Assembly: GCA_016712665.1 (NCBI GenBank)
Contig: JADJQP010000003.1
Coordinates: forward strand, 248,001 to 312,000
DNA: 64,000 nt
DNA from: Bacteroidota bacterium
GTDB lineage: Bacteria > Bacteroidota > Bacteroidia > Chitinophagales > Chitinophagaceae
Reading direction: 5' to 3'
Position numbers and translations under genes: made by a program. The notes beneath the pieces were generated by a model. The model ran no database searches. It was not told the origin of the DNA and saw only the letters and a program-made list of their open reading frames with translations. This document shows, piece after piece, positions 56,374 through 64,000 of the stretch (its first letter is position 1; each line of letters opens with the position of its first letter).

Positions 56374-57161
56374 AAACAACAGCCCTCTTTAATAATTAGA
56401 AGTATTCGTGCGGAGTTTAATTGCTTGCGCTAGCCCCACTCTAGAGCGGCCTTAGCTATACAGCAATATGAAAATAATTGATTTTTGACAAACAAAATCA
56501 AACCAATCGCCAGTAGTCGACTTGCAAATTTTGTGCAAAATCCCACTTACACATTATACGATATGGTATAGAAGCAGAGCGATTTATAAAATATGCCTAT
56601 TTCTTATAAACCTTATCCCGAAAGCTTTCTGGAGTAGATGCCGATTAGAAATATGTAATGGCAACCTATCGTGATTACATATTTCTATGATTATCAGCAA
56701 AATTACAGTAGTAAATCGCACAGCACTCATCAGGCAAAGCCTGTAGTAATTTTTGTTTTACTTTCCTTAATATTTAGAATCATGTTACTTCAGCGCCCTT
56801 AGAAAAATTGCGTAAAGAAATGTGGCCAAAAAGTCGCAAAAAGCAATTTCCCTGCATGATGATGACCGGTATCATTTGGTGAAAGGTCTCGCACACGATA
56901 TGATAAGTTCTCATGTTGTGACTCAATTGCTTTCGATTTTTTGGACACATTTTAGCTATTTTTCGACAGGCTTGATTTTTTGCTCAACTTTTGCATCAAG
57001 GCAAAAGTGGAAAGTAATATAATATGCTATGGGCTACTTTTTATTTAAGATAGCTTTATAGATAATCATCAATAGTTCACATCGGAACAAAGTGGCCTCA
57101 AAAAAGATTTTCGAATAGTTTACAGTGCTAACTATTCATAAAATAAGCTACTTTTGAAAAA
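56374..57161. other. Noncoding stretch of 788 bases
   Basis: No credible gene; the open frame 56822-57022 has no family resemblance or start signal. The stretch contains an ACTTTTGC-ATCAAG-GCAAAAGT hairpin at 56987-57008, a type of hairpin common in Bacteroidota spacers, and the promoter region of the MarR operon at its right end. Confidence 0.6.
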
Positions 57162-57169
57162 ATGAATAG
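57132..57169. promoter_or_regulatory. Promoter and inverted repeat before the MarR gene
   Basis: TACTTTTG (57149-57156) fits the -7 consensus. CTATTCAT (57132-57139) and ATGAATAG (57162-57169, over the start codon) are inverted around it. A MarR protein bound there would block its own operon; this is inferred. Confidence 0.4.
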
Positions 57170-57659
57170 CTCCATACACAAAAACCTTTGTCAGTCGCTT
57201 CCGCTGGGAAGGTCATTAGCTATTTTGACAAAAAGCTATTATGGGGCCTTGACCAAAAGACTAGAGCATTTAGAAATAGAACGATATTACTCCATTTTAA
57301 TTCTAATTGAACGTCTTGAAAATGGATGCACTCAGCAATACATTTGCGACCAGCTAAAGATGGATAAGGTGTCAATGGTTCGTATTATGAATTTTCTTAT
57401 CGAAAAAAAATACCTACGCAAAATTCAAAACCCAACAGATAAAAGAGCCTATCTGGTAGAGTTGACCAAAAAATCGCTTCGGATTCTCCCCGAAATCCAT
57501 CAAGCCATTGATGCCGTAAATGCCTATGCCCTAAATGGCCTTTCTGCCTCGCAGCAAAAAGTATTATATGGCCATTTATCAAAAATGCAAACGAATCTGG
57601 AGGAACTACCCACCAAAAAAATCTTTATCAATTTTAAAAAATCAAGCAAACAAAAATGA
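57162..57659 (+). CDS. MarR-family transcriptional regulator
   Basis: 165 residues with a winged helix: YYSILILIERLENGCTQQYICDQLKMDKVSMVRIMNFLIEKKYLRKIQNPTDKRAYLVELT near residues 41-105, the DKR wing typical of MarR. First gene of the efflux operon; its stop overlaps the ATG of the adaptor gene (57656-57659). It probably represses the pump and responds to a toxic compound. Confidence 0.85.
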   Translation: MNSSIHKNLCQSLPLGRSLAILTKSYYGALTKRLEHLEIERYYSILILIERLENGCTQQYICDQLKMDKVSMVRIMNFLIEKKYLRKIQNPTDKRAYLVELTKKSLRILPEIHQAIDAVNAYALNGLSASQQKVLYGHLSKMQTNLEELPTKKIFINFKKSSKQK

Positions 57660-58716
57660 GGCTTAAAACAATCATCATTGTCATTGTAGTCATTCTCCTA
57701 TTGGTGGCCATAAAAGTGTTTTACCTTACAGAGAAAAAAGAGCAGATGCCAAAAGGCAGCGGTGGAAAGCCTCAAACAGCCAACGTTACCGGCTTTCTGG
57801 TGACCGAACAAATACTTGACAATAAAATCTTTTCTTCCGGCACCATACGAGCGAATGAAGAAGTAAGCCTGCATCCGGAGGTATCGGGCAAACTGGTATC
57901 GATTCATTTTAAGGAAGGAAATTTTGTTAATCAAGGAGCCTTACTGGCTAAAATAAATGACGCGGATTTGCAAGCGCAACTGCGTCGACTCGGATTTCAG
58001 CTGAAACTCGCAAAAGAAAAAAGTGAACGGTTACAAGGACTATTAGCCATACAGGGTATCAGCCAACAAGAATATGATGAAGGCGCCAATCAATTGCATT
58101 TAATTACGTCCGATATCGATTATACAAAAGCGCAAATTGCCAAAACAGAAATACGAGCACCCTTTTCTGGCAAAATAGGATTGCGAAAAGTGAGTGCCGG
58201 AGCCTATGTTACCAATGCCACTGAAATTGCCACACTGCAACAAACCAGTAGTTTAAAAGTAGATTTTACCATTCCTGAAAAATATTCCGACATTATTCGA
58301 AACGGAGATGCGATTCAATTTACAGTAGACAATTCAAATCAGAAATTTTTTGCGAAGGTATTTGCCATAGAACCCAAAATTGATGCAGAAACGCGAAACC
58401 TGATGGTGCGTGCCCTTTGTTCACAATCGCATCCCGACATCTATCCTGGTGCCTTTGCCCGAATTGAACTGGTAGCCACCAAAAACAAAGCGCGCTGATG
58501 GTTCCCACCGAAGCCTTAATTCCGGAATTAAAAGGCAAAAAGGTATTTGTATATAAGTCTGGAAAAGCGCAACCTGTAATGGTGCAAACCGGCGTGCGAA
58601 ATGATGCCCAAATTGAAATAACACAAGGACTTGCTAATGGAGATACACTTATCGTAACCGGAATCATGTCGTTAAAACCGGGGGCCTCCGTAAAAATCAT
58701 CAGTATTAAAAACTAA
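57656..58716 (+). pseudogene. RND efflux periplasmic adaptor, frameshifted
   Basis: N-terminal membrane anchor, then the barrel-sandwich hybrid halves (GTIRANEEVSLHPEVSGKLVSIHFKEGNFVNQGALLAKIND and AQIAKTEIRAPFSGKIGLRKVSAGAYV) around a helical hairpin, typical of HlyD/AcrA adaptors. The frame stops at 58498; the next frame continues LMVPTEALIPELKGKKVFVYKSG to 58716. A surplus GC in the GCGCGC tract (58489-58494) or one lost base explains the break. About 352 residues when joined. It links the RND pump to TolC. Confidence 0.82.
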
Positions 58717-58731
58717 TTTAGAATTCCACGT

Positions 58732-61700
58732 ATGAATATTTCCTCCATCAGTATTAACAGACCGGTATTAGCCATTGTAATGAACGTGGTGATCATACTG
58801 TTTGGAGCCATTGGATATACCTTTCTTGGTGTAAGAGAGTATCCGTCTATTGACCCACCTGTGATAACGGTTAAAACAAATTATGCAGGAGCCAATGCCG
58901 ACGTAATACAAGCACAAATTACAGAGCCCCTCGAAAAAGCAATTAATGGAATTGACGGAGTTCGCAACATTTCATCGGCAAGCAATCAGGGATCTAGTAG
59001 CATTACAGTTGAATTTAATTTGAGTGCCAATCTCGAAGCGGCAGCAAATGATGTACGAGACAAAGTTTCGCAAACAGTGAGACAATTACCGCAAGACATT
59101 GATGGCCTGCCCACGGTTACCAAATCAGATGCCAATTCGGATGCCATCCTTTCACTCACCATTCAATCGGATACCCGCTCACAACTAGAGGTGAGTGATT
59201 TTGCCGAAAATGTGCTGGCCGAGCGGTTTCAAACCATTCCCGGTATTAGTACGATTCAAATTTGGGGTCAAAAAAGATATGCGATGCGCTTATGGCTTGA
59301 TCCGGTGCGTCTCTCTTCTTTTGGACTTACCCCACAAGATGTAAAGGCAGCATTAGACCGCGAGAATGTTGAACTCCCTTCAGGAAAAATTGCAGGCAAT
59401 TCCACGGAGTTAACCTTGAAAACAGCCGGTCGATTACAGACTGAAGAAGATTTTGAAAACCTCCTTATCAAATCGGTGGCAGATAAAGTCATTCGATTTA
59501 AAGATATTGGCGATGTAAATTTAGGTCCCGAAAATGAAGAGACACAGTTGCGGCAGTCGGGCACTCCGATGATCGGTCTGGGTCTTGTACCTCAACCAGG
59601 CGCCAACTACCTTGATATCTCTACAGAATTTTACAAACGCTTTGATAAAATCAAAAAGGAATTGCCCAAAGATTTTCAGGTAAATATTGCATTGGATAAT
59701 ACCCTCTTTATCAAGAAATCGATTGCTGAAGTAATTGAAACCCTGGCCATCGCCATATTGCTGGTGATTCTGATTATCTATCTTTTTTTCCGCGATTGGC
59801 TGATTGCCATTCGCCCATTAATTGATATTCCGGTTTCCTTAATTGGGGCCTTCTTCATTATGTATATCATGGGATATTCGGTAAACGTACTGACCTTGCT
59901 GGCTATTGTGCTTGCCACCGGGCTAGTAGTAGATGATGGCATTGTGGTTACCGAAAATATTTATAAAAAGATAGAGGAAGGCATGAGCCCTATAGAGGCT
60001 GCACACAAAGGTTCTAAGGAAATTTTCTTTGCGGTGGTTTCTACATCCATCACCCTTGCAGCCGTATTTATGCCGGTAATTTTTCTGGAGGGATTTGTGG
60101 GAAGGCTTTTCAGAGAATTTGGAGTGGTAATAGCAGGAGCCGTGTTAATATCAGCATTTGTTTCGCTCACACTAACACCGATGCTGAATGCTCGTTTGGT
60201 ACGAAAGGTGCACAAAAAAACCAAATTCTATGAAATGACGGAACCGTTCTTTTTGAGATTGACAAGTAATTACGGCGATTCCTTACGAGCCTTTTTAAAA
60301 AGAAGATGGTTGGCTATAGTCATTCTTGTACTATCCACTGTACTGACGTTCTATTTGGGAAGTCAGTTACAAAATGAGCTTTCGCCCCTTGAAGATCGAA
60401 ATTGGATGCGTGTATCACTTACCGCCCCTGAAGGATCTTCCTATGAATACACCGACAATTTTGTAAAAGCCTTCACACAGTTTGTCGAAGATTCCATACC
60501 TGAAAAAAGAGTTTGCCTAACCGTTACCGCACCGGGCTTCACCGGATCAGGAGCCGTGAATACGGCTTTTGTACGCTTGGCCCTTACAGATGCAAGCATA
60601 CGCAAAAGAAGTCAGCAACAAATAGCAGATTATATTTCAAAGCAAGCGAAGAAATTTCCGCAGGGAAAAACATTTGTTATTCAAGAACAAACCATCTCTG
60701 CCGGTGGAGGGGGACGCGGGGGATTGCCTATACAGTTTGTATTGCAGGCACCCAATTTCGAAAAATTAAAAGAAAAATTGCCCGTATTTCTTGAAGAGGC
60801 CAATAAGAATCCTGTATTTCAAGCAGTTGATTGTAATTTAAAATTCAATAAACCTGAAATCAATATTCGTATTGATAGAGAGAAAGCAAAAAATTTAGGA
60901 ATATCTGTTGCGGAAATTGCACAAACCTTGCAACTCGCTCTTAGTGGACAACGATTTAATTATTTCAACATGAATGGCAAACAATACCAAGTAATTGGGC
61001 AATTTAGTCGCCAAAACAGAGATGAAATTCTTGATATCAAATCATTGTATTTACGAAACGACAGAGGAGAATTAATTCAACTCGACAATGTAGTTTCTTT
61101 TAATGAAGAAAGTTCGCCACCGCAACTGTATCATTACAACAGATACCAATCTGCCACCATTTCGGCAGGTTTGGCTCCAGGAAAAACCATGGGTGATGGG
61201 ATCGAGGAAATGAGAAAAATTGCAAATAAGGTTTTAGATCCAAGCTTTACAACTGCACTCACCGGGGCATCACGCGACTTTGAGGAAAGCTCTTCCAGTA
61301 TCCTATTTGCATTCAGTTTGGCACTTGTTCTGATTTATTTGGTATTAGCCGCACAGTTCGAAAGTTTTAGAGATCCATTTACATCATGTTGACCATCGCA
61401 TTGGCCTTGGCCGGCGCGGTTTTGTCGCTCTGGTATTTTAATCAAACATTAAATATCTTTAGTCAAATTGGTATTATCATGCTGATTGGGCTGGTAACCA
61501 AAAATGGAATATTGATTGTAGAATTTGCAAATCAGTTGAAAGAAAAAGGTATGGCCAAAAAAGAAGCCATACAAGCAGCAGCAGAAGCACGTCTACGACC
61601 CATTTTAATGACCAATATAGCAACGGCATTAGGTGCGATGCCAATTGCGTTGGCATTAGGTGCCGGTGCTAAAAGCAGAATGGGAATGGGAATTGTAATT

Positions 61701-61790
61701 GTTGGTGGCATTCTTTTCGCATTGATATTTACTTTGTTTGTAATACCTGCCATCTATAGTTATTTATCAAAAGAAACAAAACATGCGTAG
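58732..61790 (+). pseudogene. RND multidrug efflux transporter, one frameshift
   Basis: The first frame (to 61392) shows the HAE1-type start ISINRPVLAIVMNVVIILFGAIGY, the pore region, and NVLTLLAIVLATGLVVDDGIVVTENIYKK (proton-relay Asp pair) near residues 385-412. It stops within FESFRDPF; the second frame continues MLTIALALAGAVLSLWYFNQTLNIFSQIGIIMLIGLVTKNGILIVEFANQL to 61790. One lost base near 61385 explains this. About 1020 residues when joined, normal for the family. Inner-membrane proton-driven drug exporter. Confidence 0.85.
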
Positions 61791-63087
61791 ATATCTAATA
61801 ATATTACTTCTTTCGATGCCGGCAATGGTTTGTGCGCAACTCAATGGCATGTTGACTTATGAAGAGGCTGTAGCACGCGCATTGCAAAACAATTACGATA
61901 TTCAGATTGCAAAAAACAATGCGCAGATAGCAGGTATCGAAAACAACCTAGGCGCGGCCGGTTTTTTACCAAAATTGGATGTGAACTCAAATGGAAATTT
62001 TGCAAATAATACTACCAAACAAGAATTTTCGAATGGACAAAGTGTAAACAAAAGCGGGGTCATTTCTAAAAACCTCTCAGCAGGCGCCTTTCTAACCTAT
62101 ACCCTCTTTGATGGCTTGAAAATGTATGCAACTAAAGAGCGACTGCATTTACTGGAACAGCAGGGCGAACTCAGTTTTAAAATTCAAATAGAAAATACGG
62201 TGGAACAACTGACGTATTATTATTATCAAATTGTAAAGCAAGAACAACTCATAAAGGGTATTAATGCCGCAATAGATGTTTCGAACGAGCGGATAAAAGT
62301 TGCAGAGAAAAAATTGCAGATTGGTTCGGGTTCCAACGTAGAGCTATTACAAGCGAAGCTGGACCTAAACGCACAGAAATCAAATCTTATTTCACAAAAA
62401 AACATCCTCAAAGAATTCAAACACAATCTCACACTGCTCATGCAAGAGAAACCAAGTACTGCTTTTACGGTAGATACCAACTTTGCATTTGCAAGCATGG
62501 AATCGATGGATGATATCCGACAACAAATTGAAAATAACAATCGTAGTATACAGTATGCTAAAAAAAATATATTGGTAACAAAACAATTCATTAAAGAACT
62601 AAAATCGCAATCATTACCTCGGGTCGGACTAAGCAGCAGCTATGCTTTTGGTAGAAATTCCAACACGGCGGGCTTTGCACTGTTTACACAAAATATAGGA
62701 TTCAATACCGGCTTTAACATCACATGGAATGTATTTAATGGCCTTCAGGTAAAAAAGCAAGTACAGGTAGCCAATATCCAGTTGCAAAATAATTTACTGG
62801 ACGTAGAACGTATTCAGGCTAAAATATTTTCGGAAACGAATACGGCGTATGCTCGCTGGCTTGGCGATCGGGAAACGCTGGCATTAGAAGAAGAAAATAT
62901 TAAACTGGCCGAACAAAGTTTGTTTATCATGCTGGAGCGATTGAAACTAGGGCTCGGCAATTATCTGGAAACCAAAGAAAGTCAAAGCAGCTACGAGGCA
63001 GCCATTACAAGATTGGTGATCGCACGATACAATCTGAAAGAGTCGGAAACCAGATTAAAGAAAGTGACTGGGAAGTTTATTCAATAG
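61783..63087 (+). CDS. TolC-family outer membrane efflux protein
   Basis: 434 residues with a signal peptide (cleavage MVCAQ near 19). TolC repeats: LTYEEAVARALQNNYDIQIAKNNAQIAGIENNLGAAGFLPKLD, VAEKKLQIGSGSNVELLQAKLDLNAQKSNLI and LFIMLERLKLGLGNYLETKESQSSYEAAITRLVIARYNLKESETRLKKVTG. It supplies the outer-membrane channel of this tripartite pump. Its start overlaps the pump gene by eight bases. Confidence 0.88.
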   Translation: MRRYLIILLLSMPAMVCAQLNGMLTYEEAVARALQNNYDIQIAKNNAQIAGIENNLGAAGFLPKLDVNSNGNFANNTTKQEFSNGQSVNKSGVISKNLSAGAFLTYTLFDGLKMYATKERLHLLEQQGELSFKIQIENTVEQLTYYYYQIVKQEQLIKGINAAIDVSNERIKVAEKKLQIGSGSNVELLQAKLDLNAQKSNLISQKNILKEFKHNLTLLMQEKPSTAFTVDTNFAFASMESMDDIRQQIENNNRSIQYAKKNILVTKQFIKELKSQSLPRVGLSSSYAFGRNSNTAGFALFTQNIGFNTGFNITWNVFNGLQVKKQVQVANIQLQNNLLDVERIQAKIFSETNTAYARWLGDRETLALEEENIKLAEQSLFIMLERLKLGLGNYLETKESQSSYEAAITRLVIARYNLKESETRLKKVTGKFIQ

Positions 63088-63108
63088 GCGAGCAAAGCAT
63101 CGGTCCTT

Positions 63109-64000
63109 TTATGAGGTCAAATCGTCGGTATTGTTTAATTCCGAAAATTTTGCCTTCATGGTAGGATTTCCAGCTGTCAGTTTTTTAATAGTTAAATCTT
63201 CAGCTTTGTTATTCGCGAGCCGCAAGTTGTTTACCGACGAAAGCAATGCATCTTTTGTCTTATGAAGGTGATCAATGGTTTTATCGATTTCATCGATGGC
63301 GGTTTTAAATTGACGACTGGCCAAATCATAATTCTTCGCAAAGCCCTCCTTGAACGCATTGATTTTGTTTTCGAAATTTGTAATGTCAATATTTTGATTT
63401 TTCACCAAAGCCAATTCCGCTTTAGCTTTCATTGAATTCATTGCGGCATTTCGAAGTAGGGTAATAATGGGTATAAAAAACTGTGGCCGCACTACATACA
63501 TTTTTTCATACTTGTGCGAGACATCATAAATACCGGTATTGTAAAGTTCATTGTCAGCTTCTAACAGCGTCACCAACACAGCATATTCACAATTCTTCTC
63601 CCTTCTATCCTTATCGAGTTCCTTAAAAAAATCTTCGTTCTTCTTTTTTAAAACTGTTTCATCACCTTCATTTTTCATTTCGAACATTACAGAAATAATT
63701 TCATTACCGGCCTCATCAGATTCTCTATAGATATAATCGCCTTTACTTCCTGTTTTGCTATTATTATCTTTTTCAAAATATGCTTTTGGGAAGGCCGTGG
63801 CTCGTAGCTTATTGAATTCCATTTCGCAATGTTGTTCTAGCGTTTGACCAATAATTTTAGTGGACAGTTTGAGTTTCATATCGTTTAGAAGGGTAATTTC
63901 CTCATCCTTCATTTTAATAATATCATCCTTTGTCTTAAGTTCGGCAGCGTACCTTTCACTTAAAGATTTTTCAAGCAATAGCTTTTCTGCTTCTTTTAGC
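63109..64000 (-). CDS. DUF2130 protein, N-terminus cut by the window edge
   Basis: About 297 residues visible, open to the right edge. The conserved core IIGQTLEQHCEMEFNKLRATAFPKAYFEKDN, GSKGDYIYRESDEAGNEIISVMFEMKNE and KNCEYAVLVTLLEADNELY matches DUF2130, which carries PD-(D/E)xK-like residues (GDYIY...FEMKNE). The C-terminal 100 residues form coiled coils. Function unknown. Confidence 0.8.
   Translation of the reverse strand, partial: LKEAEKLLLEKSLSERYAAELKTKDDIIKMKDEEITLLNDMKLKLSTKIIGQTLEQHCEMEFNKLRATAFPKAYFEKDNNSKTGSKGDYIYRESDEAGNEIISVMFEMKNEGDETVLKKKNEDFFKELDKDRREKNCEYAVLVTLLEADNELYNTGIYDVSHKYEKMYVVRPQFFIPIITLLRNAAMNSMKAKAELALVKNQNIDITNFENKINAFKEGFAKNYDLASRQFKTAIDEIDKTIDHLHKTKDALLSSVNNLRLANNKAEDLTIKKLTAGNPTMKAKFSELNNTDDLTS

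Noticed and set aside
56822..57022. 66-residue frame starting at 56822
   Set aside because: No plausible start context or family resemblance; it runs through a common Bacteroidota hairpin sequence.

Overview
The window reads as a chromosomal segment of a member of the Bacteroidota, most like the Chitinophagales/Sphingobacteriia. The signs are three secreted proteins with C-terminal type IX secretion (T9SS) sorting domains, a PorD-like DUF4835 protein, the gene order bamD - Rpb6-type omega - coaBC - DUF4835 - DUF4296, Bacteroidota-style TAnnTTTG promoter boxes, and an AT-rich composition. No rRNA or tRNA gene was recognised.

Layout. 1-31 kb is mostly housekeeping: the end of an acyl-CoA carboxylase subunit, a PAP2 phosphatase, a seven-heme cytochrome/TPR lipoprotein, a T9SS cargo protein, glutamate formiminotransferase with cyclodeaminase, a RelE/ParE toxin pair, a phytanoyl-CoA dioxygenase-like protein, RlmI, RsmG, a glycosyltransferase, Tgt, a LolA-like protein, a nucleoside transporter, HldD, a beta-helix lipoprotein, a HigBA pair, AcpH, HldE-C, a flippase-like membrane protein that follows a 3' scrap of panD, the bamD-coaBC-porD cluster, citrate synthase and MetK. 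From 28 to 37 kb the density falls: repeat-rich spacers (hairpin repeats, a 75-bp direct repeat, a 218-bp MITE-like element with 19-bp inverted ends) separate a WG-repeat protein, two T9SS proteins, a DUF3667 membrane protein and a hipBA module. From 37.1 to 50.3 kb all genes lie on the minus strand and form a compound defence island. From 50.4 kb to the end come an L,D-transpeptidase, a rhomboid protease, LemA/DUF2207, CinA, a MarR-regulated RND efflux operon (adaptor, pump, TolC) and a DUF2130 protein cut by the window edge.

The defence island is the most interesting part. A type I restriction-modification operon (hsdM, hsdS, hsdR) has been opened at two places. A GxxExxY gene bounded by 15-bp inverted repeats sits at the 3' end of hsdM. 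Between hsdS and hsdR lie a GHKL-ATPase/nuclease-like gene, abiH, a three-gene toxin / XRE antitoxin / SecB-like module with the layout of toxin-antitoxin-chaperone (TAC) systems, and abiEi-abiEii. A 63-bp copy of the hsdR 5' end remains just after abiH, which marks a junction where the TAC and AbiE genes entered by recombination. abiEi, abiEii and hsdR are linked by ATGA overlaps.

Caution: about twenty genes carry single reading-frame breaks, most of them one-base changes in homopolymers and some in normally essential genes (metK, coaBC). This points to base-level errors in the underlying assembly. Broken genes below are annotated over their full reconstructed span. A few lesions look real: the in-frame deletion-like loss in the GHKL gene, the panD scrap, and perhaps the lemA nonsense codon.
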